A stretch of DNA of 64,000 nucleotides from Misgurnus anguillicaudatus (GCF_027580225.2 NC_073348.2:27579501-27643500), one strand, 5' to 3'; positions 25,936 to 37,703 are shown, counted from the first letter of the stretch. Numbers and translations: made by a program. Notes: a model not told the origin generated them from the letters alone.

Positions 25936-26080
25936 TCTGATAAAATTCCGAAAGCATTTGGTCAATATAATAATATCATTGTTGGCAAAGGTGGTGTTAA
26001 GTGGTTTTTGCATATAAGCTCTTCATTTTTGTTTTGTAAAACTAATAAACAACAAAAAAATACTGGTCACAATACTTTAA

Positions 26081-26382
26081 AGGAATAGTCTATCGTAAGC
26101 GCTGTGGCGCGCGGCGACACTTTGATAGCATCTTTTAAATCCACTTAGAAAAACACTACATTTTATTTTGTGCCACCACACTTGCTCTTATAACTACTCG
26201 TCTTAAATAGGAAAAACGTTGATGTGTTTGGTCACTTCTAACTTTATCTCTGTTTGGTACCATTGAATGAATGGGGCTAAGCTAAATGCTATCAAAGTGT
26301 TGCCGCACGCAAGATGGTAGAGGTATGTATCAACTCTTCTTGGTTAAGGTAATAACATATGGAAAATGGATAGACTATTCCT
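26081..26382. mobile_element. TTAA MITE with AGGAATAGTCTAT ends, 302 bp
   Basis: AGGAATAGTCTAT at the left is inverted as ATAGACTATTCCT at the right, with TTAA at 26077-26080 and 26383-26386. A second inverted pair (CTTTGATAGCAT and ATGCTATCAAAG) lies inside. Confidence 0.85.
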
Positions 26383-26386
26383 TTAA

Positions 26387-27880
26387 AATAGTTAATTTCC
26401 CCATGAGTTAACAGAATTACTGCATATGTGCCTCTGCACTTTGTAAAAGTGAAATTCTAATAAAGGGTAATTGTTCGTAACTGTAAGGTGGAGCGAGTGA
26501 ACGCAGAAGAGATTACCGCTGCCACACTGCGGTTCACGGTTTAATCCAACCCAAGCTTTCGTCCGCTGCTCCGCAAGATTTAATGGACTGTTTGTCTCAA
26601 CCTGTTCATTAAATCAATACAGCAGATATTATTACTGGCTATGGCTCTGATGTGCCAGTAGCCTAGTAATTAAATTTCATTCAGCCGCACACTTTTAAAA
26701 GAGGAAGGGATCTGCTTATTTTGGAGACTGCAGATTAAAAGGAAAATATAGAAAATGATATAGAGAAAGAGCGATACATGAGGAAAAGTGAAAGATTTAA
26801 TTAAATGTATGTGTGAGGTAATGTATGTGTGAGCACTGCTATCTGCAAAGTGAACTGAACTGAGGATGCTGACAGAGAGGAAAGGGGTTGTGCAAAAAAT
26901 AAAAACACTAAACCACGTTCACATATGCAGTAAATTTGCCTATTATGATTTAGGGTCACTTTTAATTAAATGTAATAGAATATTTCATTTTTGTTTTTGC
27001 TTGTTCAATTTTTATTACCGCTCTCCGTGCTTCTGCTGATATCCTTTGGGATGTTAACCGTTGCAATGAAAACTCTTTCTGACCACAGAAAATATACATG
27101 CGATAAACAATGAGGCCGAGACAAAACATTGGAAAATTGTGGTTGTTCAGATTTCAGTTACTGGAACTTTTCAAGAGAAGATAAATGAAACATGGAAAAT
27201 ATAAAAGTGTGTACGCGCACGAGTTTACATTATGCTAAGCAAACAAGATAGCTTGTGTATCCTGTTACTGCCGTATTTGTTTGTGCTGACAGTTGATGTC
27301 TCAACCTACACTTCTGGGACTCCCAGCAATGGCACAAAACTGTAGAAATCATAGCTCAAGATCTCCGGAGAGTCTTGGGGTTCTTTCTAACCTTCCCCAA
27401 ATAAATACCAGATGGCTTTCATGTACCTACAGTACGGTTATAATGGGCCACCTCTGTTTCTCATCCTCATCTGTTATCATATACACCAAATATGACACTC
27501 TGGGAATATTAGCACTAAAGCTGACCCCACAACCCAAAGGAATAATCGACTCAGAACCCATCAACCACCTGCTGTCCCGCAGCAAAGTTTTGAACCCCAA
27601 AGATTCAACTAATTCACAGTAATCTCCACACATCATGAAATTCGATTAGCGTGATCCTAAACGCCACTGCCGTCCCATGAAGCCTTGGTGCTCATCAGTC
27701 TCGCCACAAAGATCGGCAAGGCAGCTGTGGTTGTATCTAGTGACACTGAAACAACAGCGGTATAGATCAAAGACACAAGTCACAGTAGTAGTAAATGCTA
27801 TGTCTGAGATATGCAAAGAAATGAAGGAATAGTGGTAAAATATAATAATAGTAAAGGAGGAGTGCGGAAGATTAAAATGA
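26387..27880. other. No gene recognised
   Basis: A plus-strand frame of 109 codons at 27293-27622 has no recognised motif. Otherwise unique AT-rich sequence. Confidence 0.35.
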
Positions 27881-27888
27881 TAAAAAAG

Positions 27889-28556
27889 CTGACTGGTCCC
27901 AGTATACTGAAATTTTTTTTTCATTCAATTTACTAAATTTTTTTAAGGTAAGTGGTTGCAATCAATTTATTTAAGCTACATTTAAATAAAAGTTTTTTGT
28001 TTTGTGTTGTATTACAATTTTTTTTTTGTTTAAATGTAGCTTAATTAAATTGACTGCAACCACTTACCTCAAAAAATTTTTGTAAATTGAATGAATTATT
28101 TTTTTCAGTAGGTCATAAACCCCGCCTCCCCCATGTTATTCAATAGGACTTGAGACCAACCAAACAACTTAATTTCACTTTAATTATCTTTTTTCCGAAG
28201 CTGGTTTCTGTCATTTACTGTAGTTTTTATCACGCTGATGTAAATTCAAGCGTTTGTTTTTGAAATAAGTTTGTTTTTAGTTAGTTATTTACTGCTATAA
28301 AAACGGTGGTGTCACGTCATGATGTCCAGCTGTGATATGCGCATTCTGCGAAAGCGAGGGCGGGGCCTTGATTTCGCGGCTTTACTTCCTGCTCACTACT
28401 GCGCAGGACTGGTCCCGAAATCGCTACTGCGCAGACTCAAGACCCAGGATGTCAGCGCCGTATCGGGACACTGGCGGCTTCACTTTTCACTAATGGAAGA
28501 GAGCGAACGGGCGTCGTCCATCTTTTTTTACGGTGTAGCCATATAACGGCAATACA
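27889..28556 (+). repeat. Dispersed repeat (copy 1), split by a foldback
   Basis: Collinear with 58318-58775 over several hundred bases, for example CCGAAGCTGGTTTCTGTCAT and GGTCCCGAAATCGCTACTGC. The interruption at 27907-28108 is absent from the other copy. Confidence 0.85.
27907..28108. mobile_element. 202-bp foldback with CTGAAA ends and TA duplication
   Basis: Two long arms (CTGAAA...TAAGGTAAGTGGTTGCA and its inverse) are flanked by TA at 27905-27906 and 28109-28110. The unfilled site CAGTATAGG is present in the sister repeat at 58329-58336. Confidence 0.9.
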
Positions 28557-28564
28557 ATGTATAG

Positions 28565-29876
28565 TAGGGCTGTCACTTTTTATTCGATATTCGAATATGC
28601 ATTCGAACATGACGTGAAATATCCGTATTCGAACTATAAATAAACCATCCGTTTTTTAAAATGCCATGTGTAGTGCATTTTTTACAATAACACTTCGTAA
28701 TAGGAAGGAGGCTGAGAGTGCGACCCACGATGACAACTGTGCGCAAGAGAGGAAATCAAATTGGACCAACATTAACCTAATGTGCATGTCAAGATATAAT
28801 TATAGTTTGTATATAAAATGACATATTGTTAAATATTATAGCAGAATAAAAAGCTTGTGTTAATAGTTCGCATTATGAAATTAGCATGTATGAAGATAAT
28901 TTCATCATTTTTACAACGCGATGTAAACTTAATATTAAACAACAACAGCATTTGTCTTGATTTGAAATGATCATGTGCTGACTGTTGCGCGTCACATAGA
29001 TGACAGAGTCAAGTGAGATCTGCGGTAAGTTTAATTTCATCTCAAGTCTCAAATGGTTTGTGCTCTCTATCATTAAAAACGATCAAGCAAACAGCACGCG
29101 CAGGGTTAATTTACTTGTCACAAATAGGGTGGCCATTCGTGCCAGTTCCACCGGACACGTCCGGAACATGTTTTCGGGTTCGTTCTCCGGAAGTCGCGTT
29201 GCTCGACCGCATAGGTCATGAAGGTTTTTACATTTCAGTTAAAATACATTATAAAAATAAGATTTATTTATTTTAAGACATACAATCATTTTAGTTTCAT
29301 TCTTACCTTGAAATGTAACGGTTGCTTTTCTGAAATTAAACCCGAAATATTTAACCTTGATGACGTATGCGGTCAACCAACGCGACTTCCGGAGAACAAA
29401 CCCGAAAACATGTTCGGGACGTGTCCGGCGGAACTAGCACGGATGGCCACCCTACTCACAAACGCGCGGGATAGGCTATGTATGTATGTATGCTTGTTGT
29501 CAATGAGATTACTTCTCACAAACACGCTCAAGCGGGATATGTGTGCTTGTCAATGACGGGCATCAAATCTGCGTAATTCCGCTGAGTTTTCTGCCGAAAT
29601 CTGCGGGCGTGAATTCCGTTTGGGATCCCTATGCCTTGCTCCTGCTGCTGTTTAAGTTGTCACGTTATTGTTTGTAACTGTTCTGAATCGTTTATATATA
29701 TATAATTTATATTTATACATATAAGTTTGTTATTCTTAAGTTGATAACCTGCAGTTTCAAACATTAAGTAAAAAAATTTAATGTAGGGGGCACCTAGATA
29801 TTCGAATATATTCGGATACATTGCATGATATTCGAAATCCGTTCGATTTTGATTTTTCTCAAAAGTGACAGCCCTA
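28565..29876. mobile_element. hAT-like element, 1312 bp, perfect 8-bp duplication
   Basis: The ends TAGGGCTGTCACTTTT and AAAAGTGACAGCCCTA are perfect 16-bp inverted repeats. ATGTATAG flanks both sides (28557-28564, 29877-29884). The element contains an inner hAT-like insertion at 29125-29454 and no recognisable transposase frame. Confidence 0.9.
29125..29454. mobile_element. Nested hAT-like foldback, 330 bp
   Basis: Arms of about 90 bp: TAGGGTGGCCATTCGTGCC inverted as GCACGGATGGCCACCCTA, including the shared block ACATGTTTTCGGGTT. Flanks GTCACAAA (29117-29124) and CTCACAAA (29455-29462) agree at 7 of 8. Confidence 0.85.
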
Positions 29877-29884
29877 ATGTATAG

Positions 29885-30010
29885 CTGTGTAGTGGTAGAG
29901 CATTGCATTAGCTGTGCAAATGCCCATGAGTTCGAAGCCATGGAACATGCATGCTGGAAAAAATGTATACCTTGCAATGCACCATAAGGCACTTTGGATA
30001 AAAGTCCCTA
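29885..30010 (+). repeat. tRNA-derived SINE
   Basis: Box-A-like TAGTGGTAGAGC and box-B-like GAGTTCGAAGCC lie about 35 bp apart. The body ends CACTTTGGATAAAAGTCCCT, the family's typical tail. It directly abuts the hAT target duplication at 29877-29884. Confidence 0.8.
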
Positions 30011-30279
30011 CGAAAAACGCATGATTCTGGTTGGTCAATCACACAGTTTTATTTTTGTATAAAGACTACTAAATTCCAACAAATGTTTTGCATGGCAGTG
30101 CTGGGTTTTACAACATATCTTAAATTATAGGGTGAAAGGAACAAACATACTGGAAAATACAATGATGGGAAGAACAAGACGAACCTCATACCATATGGGG
30201 TGGGAAATCTAACTAATGAGGCATACTGGCACCCCCATCCACACACAGTACTGACATTTCTACCAGTATTTCAGATTAA

Positions 30280-30577
30280 AGGGATAGTACACACAAAAAT
30301 GAAAATTCTGTCATCAATTACTCACCCTCATTTTAGTCTAAACGTATATGAGTTACTTTATTCTGTTGAATAAAAAACAGATATTTTGATAAATAATGAA
30401 ATCTACACCATTAACGGTACCCAGTGGATACTATGAAAGTCAATGGGTACCGCCTACGTGTGCTTACCATCATTTATCAAAATATCTTCCTTTGTGTTCT
30501 ACAGATTAATAGACTCTTTGTTGAGGGTGAGTAAATGATAACAGATTTTTTTTTGGGGGGGGGGGTAAACTATGCCT
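30280..30577. mobile_element. Angel-like foldback MITE, TTAA-flanked
   Basis: AGGGATAGTACACACAAAAA and a CTCACCCTCA block at the left are inverted at the right (GAGGGTGAGTAAATGATAAC); the extreme right end is decayed by a G run. TTAA at 30276-30279 and 30578-30581. It resembles the teleost Angel foldback family from memory. Confidence 0.75.
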
Positions 30578-30581
30578 TTAA

Positions 30582-31275
30582 GAACATTTAAACAAAACAT
30601 AAGCCAACAGCTTTGATAATGAGATGTTTATTTAGAGAATCAAGCCACTGTATTCCCTAGACCATAAGGGGTTAACCCCAAAAAAAAGAAACAATTGTGT
30701 GCAAAAGAAAGAAATATGGAGGCGGATGTATCAAATTCAGGTACTGACATCCATACAACCTAAAACAGTCACTGTATACCCAACTGTATTTTCCTGTTCA
30801 AATTCTCCACAAAATGTTTACGAAATGATTTGTGAGCTTTAAAGCAAAATGGTACAGGCCGTGAGAGTAGCCAGTCACAGTCTGGATCCTGTTTCCGGTG
30901 GGGCGCTTTTTAATGTGACCCCACCGGGGGGCCGGTCTTGTGTTACAGGAAGCTGTTCCCCAGGTAGCTTCCCCTACAACCAGTCCAGATGTGCTCCAAC
31001 GACCAGTTTATTAAATGTGATTAGTCTTTCGGTTAGATTCAGGAACGAATATTACTCAACACCATGGCGTGCGCAATAGCTATGACAGGTGAATTAAAGC
31101 ACTTATTTAAAACAGAGATCAGTATCCGCACCTGCCGAATACCACCATGTCAAAAAAAAAACTACCAGATCAATTCCAAATGTTTTTCATAGGCACAAAT
31201 GAGACATAAAGGAGTGGTTTCCCAGACAGGGCTTATCCTAGTCCCAGACTAAAATGCATGTTTGAGCTGCCATAA
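30582..31275. other. No gene recognised
   Basis: 30849-31079 is a GC-richer patch with an open frame but no homology. Confidence 0.35.
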
Positions 31276-31709
31276 AGGGGACTTTTTTTAAGATGTCAAA
31301 TAAATCTTTGGTGTCCCCGGAGTACATATGTGAAGTTTTAACTCAAAATACCATATAGATCATTTATTATGGCATGTTAAAATTGTCACTTTGTAGGTGT
31401 GTGCAAAAATGTGTCGTTTTAGGTGTGTCATTTAACATGCAAATGAGCTGATCTCTTCACTAAAAGGCAGAGCTGTGATTGGATAGTGCAGATTAGAGGA
31501 GGGTATTATCCCCTTCTGACATCACAAGGGGAGCCACATTTCAATGAGCTATTCTTTCACATGCTTGTGGAGAATGGTTTACCAAAACTAAGTTACTGGG
31601 TTGATCTTTTTCACATTTTCTAAGTTGATAAAATCACTGGGGACCCAATTATAGCACTTATATAGAAAAATTACATAGAAAAAGTCAGATTTTCATGATA
31701 TGTCTCCTT
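31276..31709 (+). mobile_element. MITE of the 10572 family (copy 3)
   Basis: Same order and strand as copy 1. The flanking tetranucleotides have decayed to ATAA and TTAT. Confidence 0.75.
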
Positions 31710-33388
31710 TATTTTAAACACCTTGGCCTGCCATATCTTAATATATGTCAGTGCCATTGTTTTGTCTCAATATGCATACCAGTATTGCTTTTTTGTAAGG
31801 TAAAAAAACTACGCCAACGTCCTTATATAACTAAGGCCTAGTCCTGGATTAATTTAAACCCTGTCCGGGAAAAGCGCTGGTTTAACCTGACTCCATGGCA
31901 CAAGCCGAATAAAGAAACAGAATAAAGATTACACTTTGTAGTTTGAATGTGAATCAAAACACATTGTGAAAAATGAAATGTTCTTGGATGAATTGAAGAC
32001 ACTAATGGTTTGTTTGTCTATAGTCTGTCTTGAGAGGGTGTGAGACCATTTATCTCTTTGTTCTGAATTAAACTTATATGGTGGTCTGGAACCAATAGCG
32101 GAGATATTAAACACATCAGGCCAAACAGTTAAGAGACTTACTGTCAGATGTGGACAGTTGGGGAATAACCTTGGGTCTTATTAATAAAAAACAGGCTGGA
32201 CGGACAATGAAAACTAGTTCAGGGTCAGTTTCTTTAAAACAGAATCTACACTTAGGAATTGTGGGATTAAAACAAATATTGAACTCAGATCTGTGTGAAG
32301 GAGACAGTTACTAATGGAAATGTTACTAATGGTTGATACATGACTGTATTTGGGTGGGAAGACTTTCCTATACATACAGAAAAGACATGCTAAAATGGGG
32401 ATTGCCCCGGATTGGGCTTGGTTGGTTCACCCTACACACAAAATCTGTACCAGAACAATGAACAGAAAACTAAAGCAAACTGCTTCCATGAGAAATCACT
32501 CCTGGGAGAAGAGAGGAAACCGAAATATAAATAAAAAGCAGTTTTGTCTTTCAGTAGTGTGTAAATAATGCAACCTGCTACTCTATGGATCCATTAACTG
32601 ACAGGTTTTTTGAGGAAATGACCGAAGGGCTTGGTGTTTGTGTTGGGGCAGTGGTTGAAACCTAAACTAATAAAAAGAAACATTTATCACTCCAATCTCT
32701 TATTCAAAACGACAATAATCAATGTCTCCGAAGCCCTGGAGACAAATGTGTGATTATTCTACAAACGTCCCACAAAGTCGAGGTTTGTTGTTTTTAGTCC
32801 GTGTATATTAGCTTTGCAAGTCATTTCTTAAACGTTGGCCAAATTCAACATTAGCTGATAAAATCACGTATCAACAATATCAATGACTCATACTGTCCAA
32901 TCAGATTCACTCTAGAATGAAAACGACCGCTTGTCCCCAAATGCAACCTGCAGACTACAAGCGAGAATTTATGGTTCATGGATGTGACATAACTATGATT
33001 CAGTCAGGAAATTGATTCATAAAAAGTCTACGTCTGTTTCTAAATCAAGGGTAGAGAGAATGCGCCAAGTCCGTCTCAGTGGATCAGAACCAAGAACCAC
33101 AGCCGGTTTGGTGGTACGCATGCCAGTGTGTGCGGCCTGGTGCCACAAGGGCTGCTGCTACTGAGCTCAGAAAAACTTAAATCTAACTCAGTGTCCTGTT
33201 TCTGTTTCTATTTCTGTCACTTTTGTTAAATTCCAAAAATACAAGCAATACCAAAATGAAGCTACCTTGCTACAAACTATAATGGTTATAAGAGAGCATT
33301 CAGTCTTTTTGGAACAGTTGTTGTATCAGGTGCTCCCCATAAACTTTGCCCCTAAAAGCAACACACTAAAATAGAGCTTTCATGCTTT
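31710..33388. other. No gene recognised
   Basis: Unique-looking intronic sequence. No exon or repeat recognised. Confidence 0.35.
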
Positions 33389-33389
33389 T

Positions 33390-33547
33390 AAAGGCCAATT
33401 TATACTGATCCAACAAACACCAACAAATGTGTTTGTTGGGTCAGTATGAAACCCTTGTTGGTAGTTGTTGGATCAAAGTAAATGAGACTTTAGAATGTTG
33501 CCATTTGTTGGAGTTGATTGTTGTTGGATCAGTGTGAATTGGCCTTT
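33390..33547. mobile_element. 158-bp MITE with AAAGGCCAATTTATACTGATC ends
   Basis: AAAGGCCAATTTATACTGAT is inverted as ATCAGTGTGAATTGGCCTTT. Inner TGTTGG/CCAACA motifs recur several times. Confidence 0.7.
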
Positions 33548-34195
33548 GCAACTCGTATAGGCTGGCATATATTGTTTTTTATACTCAATACAATAGCCAC
33601 ATTTCTCAATGATCATGGATCTATGTTTATTTTTTACTTCTCCACCTTATAAAGAACCCCCCTAACAAAGTCTTCCAAATGCTGACCAGTTCCACTTTCC
33701 AAATGTAGGTTAAATGAACCAGCAACAATGTGAGATTCCAGTATTTATCTAAGATGTTTGTTCTGGAGGGCATTTTTTTTTAGCAGATGCTTCTGTTGGA
33801 AACGGACATTAGAGGGGATGTTTGAAGTCTGAAACTGCTTGTTTTTGGGACGAAAAAAATGAAAAGAGAAAACATGCTCCCAATTTTCATTTCTTTTCCA
33901 CAGGGGCAACAACAGCTTGAGAAAACAGTTGGCCAAACTGACACATGGTGGCAACAATTATCATAGCATAGCGACGTACAGTAAACCAACATTTCTAAAG
34001 AAAAACAAAGACAAAATTGACCATCTGCCGAGCAACCCTTTTCTGCAATTCTTCATGAGATCACATCTGTTAATCATGTGTCATAATTACAAATTGTCTT
34101 GGCGAGTGAAAATACAAACACACAAGTTACTGCATAGTTTCCAGGACTGCACGGTATTGAAAGAAAATGCAACATGCAATAAATTGCTAAATAAC
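33548..34195. other. No gene recognised
   Basis: No feature recognised. Confidence 0.3.
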
Positions 34196-34290
34196 AGGGC
34201 TCTAGACTAACTTCTTTAATAGGAGCACTGTAGCCCCTGACTGAAAATTTTAGAAGCAGAAAATTTAGGGGCACACCTTGCAATCTACTT
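34196..34290 (+). repeat. Fragment of the 15351 hAT-like MITE
   Basis: AGGGCTCTAGACTAACTTCT and GACTGAAAATTTTAG match the left end of 15351-15671. The right end is missing. Confidence 0.7.
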
Positions 34291-34372
34291 TGTCTTTTAA
34301 CATAAAATAACAACTAGGAGAAATTCCAAATTTGCAGTACGCATATGCGCAAGAACTTGTAAAAAATGCTCT

Positions 34373-34414
34373 AACCTAATCCCTAACCCTATCCTAACCC
34401 TAACCTAACCCTAT
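34373..34414 (-). repeat. Interstitial telomere-like tract
   Basis: About seven degenerate units of CCCTAA (CCTAACCCTATCCTAACCCT and neighbours), reading TTAGGG on the minus strand. It lies 100 bp into the intron after the dchs1 exon. Confidence 0.75.
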
Positions 34415-34506
34415 ATTTAAATGCCTATAGCTCCGCCCCTGAAAGTGGGCACATTTATTGTGCCGAAAACTGAGAAACTTGTAAAAAATGTAAATGTAAA
34501 AGTGAT

Positions 34507-34520
34507 CCCTTACCTCAAGG
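34507..34520 (-). promoter_or_regulatory. dchs1: Splice donor of the dchs1 large exon
   Basis: Reading the minus strand, the exon ends CTTGAG and the intron begins GTAAGG at 34513. The codon GAG (Glu 597) is complete, so the intron is phase 0. Without splicing the frame runs only about 38 more codons of non-cadherin sequence to a stop at 34400, which supports this as the true exon end. Confidence 0.9.
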
Positions 34521-36324
34521 AAGCAGGTCCCGGCAGCAGTGTTCTCCTTGATAGAGATATTGTAGGAGCTGCTTTCAAAGACTGGTGCATTATCATTACT
34601 ATCCTGCAGATCAATTTCCACAAGAGCGGTGGAAGATAGCGGAGGCTTTCCTCCATCAGTGGCCACTACTTTGATTCTTGGTTTAGGGTCTGTCTCATAA
34701 TCCAGCTGGGTCGCCGTGGTTATGATACCTGTTACGGAGTCAATGGTGAACCAACTGGCATGTGTCTTCTTGTCTGGCAGGATGCTGTAGCGGACATCAC
34801 CATTGGGACCTTGGTCTTTGTCCCTTGCTGTCACCTGCAACACAAAGCTACCCGGATAGACAACTTCTGATATGGTCTGCTTGTAAGCCTGTTGGTCAAA
34901 GAGAGGCGGGTTGTCGTTTACATCAGTGACGTGAATAGTAAACGAGGACTCGGCTCGTAGTGGTGGAGTTCCTGCATCGGTAGCCATGACACGAAGCTCA
35001 TAGGAATCCCTTTCTTCTCGGTCCAGTAACTGGTCTACGTAGATGAGGTAGATGATACTGTCTTTAGTGGTCAGAGCAAATTTCCCATCACCTCCTTCAA
35101 GAGACACATTGACATTAGAGTACTCTCCGTAATCGGGGTCGGATACGGAGATTCGAGCGACGTATTGACCCTGCTGAGCACCTTCTGAGATTTGGGGTGA
35201 ACCATCCTCACTGAGGAAGATAATGGTCATGGTTGGTTGATTATCGTTGTAGTCCCGTACATGGATTGTTACAAAGGCGTTGGTGATCTCTGGATGGCTT
35301 GCATTATCTCTGGCTTGCACTACGAGCTCGTGAACCTTCCTCACCTCATAGTCCAGAGGCTTACTGAGTGTAATGACCCCAGAGCGAGAGTCAATGGCAA
35401 AGTAGCGATCTGGATCACTCTGGCGTCGGTTTATCTCGTACAGCACAAGGCCGTTATCTCCGTCATCAGCATCTGTTGCAAAAACTTGTAGTATGTTGCT
35501 ACCCTGGGGTAAGCTCTCGGAGATAATGGCATGGTACCGACTCTGGTTAAAAACAGGAGCGTGGTCGTTGATGTCCTGCACATGCACATCAACCGTCATT
35601 TGACCAGTCTTCCTTGGAGCACCACCATCGAAAGCCTCCAACACCAAAGAATAGGAAGACCTCTTCTCCCTATCCAGGACACCACTGACCACCAAGTCAA
35701 GGTAAAGTACTTTGTTAGCTGCCCTTTTGGTCTCAAGCCGGAACACTTGTCCCACATTGCCGTCTTTGATCTGATATCCTTGTACTGTAAGCTGATCCTT
35801 ATCCGCATCAGTGGCTGGATCGAGAGAGAACTTTGTTCCCACCGCTGTTTGCTCTGGGATCTTCAAAGTAACTTTCTTTTTAGGGAATGCGGGGGCGTGG
35901 TCATTGATATCATTCACAGTAATGGAGACCTTGATCGTGAGACCCGTCATAGTGACCGCTATGAAACTGTAATGGTCCCTTTTCTCTCGATCAAGCCGTC
36001 TGGCAGTCTTGATGATTCCAGTGGTTTCATCGATGTGAAGATCACCGATGCCGGTGCCCTCATGATCAGAGATGAAGTATAGAGAAGCCGTAACTCCGGG
36101 TGGTAGGCCTGCGCTAATATCACCCACTATTGTCCCCGCGGGCTGCTCCTCATCCAACTGGAGCTCCAAAACACCCGGCGTCCCCTCTCCTCCGACCATT
36201 GCCATTAACAGTTCCAATATTATGCAAATCACCAAAAGCATCCTTAGCCTTGAGAACACCCGCATATGAAACGGTCCACATCTGTCATTAAACAACGTCA
36301 TCATGACAAGATTTCTCTTCACAC
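34514..36324 (-). CDS. dchs1: Dachsous cadherin-related 1 (DCHS1-like), large second exon with start codon and EC1-EC5
   Basis: Dachsous is a giant cell-surface cadherin that binds FAT4-type cadherins on neighbouring cells and sets planar polarity and Hippo signalling. Seen here: a splice acceptor (AG at 36326-36325 after a T-rich tract), a short leader, then tandem ATGs with the first at 36304, giving 597 codons to 34514. The donor GTAAGG starts at 34513 and the intron is phase 0. A hydrophobic run at residues about 22-36 is a signal peptide. Cadherin repeats end in the calcium motifs DINDHAP (132-138), DINDHAP (244-250), DYNDNQP (351-357), DVNDNPP (461-467) and DSNDNAP (568-574); LDRE motifs occur at about 104, 210 and 427. 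EC6 starts at about 575 and is cut by the intron. Motifs such as DEEQPAGT, NQSRYHA and EINRRQS match DCHS1 rather than DCHS2 or FAT as I recall them. Which fish paralogue (a or b) it is cannot be told. The frame is intact. The next exon is not recognised within the window. Confidence 0.93.
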
Positions 36325-36345
36325 CTGCGAAAAAAACAAGACAGA
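36319..36345 (-). promoter_or_regulatory. dchs1: Splice acceptor of the dchs1 large exon
   Basis: On the minus strand a run of T ends in TTTTTTTCGCAG followed by GTGTGAAGAG. The exon therefore starts at 36324, 20 nt before the first ATG at 36304. The open frame continues upstream to an ATG at 36370, but that ATG lies beyond the acceptor and is intronic, so it is rejected as the start. Confidence 0.8.
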
Positions 36346-37703
36346 GCAGATTGTCACAAAGTGCACACACTACATTAGAAAGCAGTAAAATATCTTACTG
36401 TATGACAAGGATAACAATGCAGACTTATGACAGACTCCTCACTACCGCACACAAACAGCTGGAATGCATAAGAAAGGGATGAGTATGCTTTAGGTAGGAG
36501 AGGCTTTCTCCAGTCAAGGCAATAAAATCATATGTTGCTTCCACATGTTGTACAAGCACTTTTCCACACACTTTCCAAAACATAATATGATCCACACGCA
36601 TATCATTCCTAAAGTTCCTCCATATCTAATCGGTGATGCTGTCAGACAGTCCTAACTGCTTCAGTAACTTAAGCTAAAATACGAATGTATGACTTAATGA
36701 TTTCCAGAAATAATCCTTGGCTTCAAACAGGTATTCTAGATGCTCCCCCCATGTGCTGTTGGTCAGAAAACAAGACAGACACACCAAATTCACACTATTG
36801 GTTGAGCTTACGTTAGGGTATTGTGGACACTCCCCATCTACCCTTGATCAGTCACACCCCAATCTCATACCACTAGTTAAGATACTGTTTCCTATTTGAA
36901 ACGCATAGATGTCTCTGTATATTAAGCTGGAATATGAAAATATATTTTAACATAAAAATATTTGCTGTCTAACATTATCAAAAAATCTATCTATTACAAT
37001 CAAGTGGTCTCTTTAAAATCATTTTTATATAAAACTGCAATAGATCTTTATTTAGATATACACCAAAGATGATTTCTATTTTCTGGAAAACATATTTCCT
37101 TCCCAGCAATATTCAGCTAAGTGGGTATCATCATTCATGAGAGAACTGGCACGTAGCATGGAATTTTTCATCTTCTAAGGGCTTGGCATCAGGTGTCTGG
37201 AAAAGCCACACTTTCAGTCACCAAGTGATTGTTTCTTTGGGGTGTTAACACAAATAATGTTAAGCAAGAACAATTTAAAACCAGCAATAAAGGAAAAAGT
37301 ATCAAAAAATCAGGGATCTCTCAATGCTCTCACATAATGCAGATTCATATTTAAAATGTACATGGTAGAGCCAAAGGTAATGGATATAAGACTAAGCACT
37401 GCTATAGGGGGACAATGCATTGCTCAATATAGCGGCACTGGCAATGGAGATCTTGCCTTCCAGTTTAAAGAACCAATTATCAATCAATACTGATGATTCA
37501 ATCGATCAAAGACTAAAGAGGTAAGGGTTTATACAGTGTCGCATGAGGCACTTAGACTACATCAAAACATGTGTCTCTGGCAGAAGGTTGAACTATGCGC
37601 TCAAAAGGCAGAGTCTGTGAGCGGTCATTGGGTGTGGCGTAATCAATGTGACATCCCATTGATAGGGGATCCCCAACAGCCTGTTTTGTATGATTGTTGC
37701 AGT
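36325..37703 (-). other. Intron or 5' flank immediately upstream of the dchs1 coding exon
   Basis: Single-copy-looking AT-rich sequence with no recognisable exon, promoter or transposon. It follows the exon acceptor, so it is at least partly intron 1. Confidence 0.5.

Larger units (their letters stand above)
1..34513 (-). other. Presumed large intron of dchs1 (3' of the large exon)
   Basis: A donor at 34513 opens an intron running toward lower coordinates. I found no further cadherin-coding exon with the DxNDN signature on the minus strand down to position 1. This is inference: short exons lacking a methionine could be overlooked by eye. The stretch is dense in transposon remnants, listed separately. 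Confidence 0.5.

Noticed and set aside
34400..34513. 38-codon extension of the dchs1 frame beyond the cadherin repeat
   Set aside because: A consensus splice donor ends the exon. The extension has no cadherin character and runs into the telomere-like tract.
36305..36370. Upstream 22-codon extension of the dchs1 frame (ATG at 36370)
   Set aside because: It lies on the intron side of a clear splice acceptor at 36326-36325, and the peptide is not like a Dachsous N-terminus.
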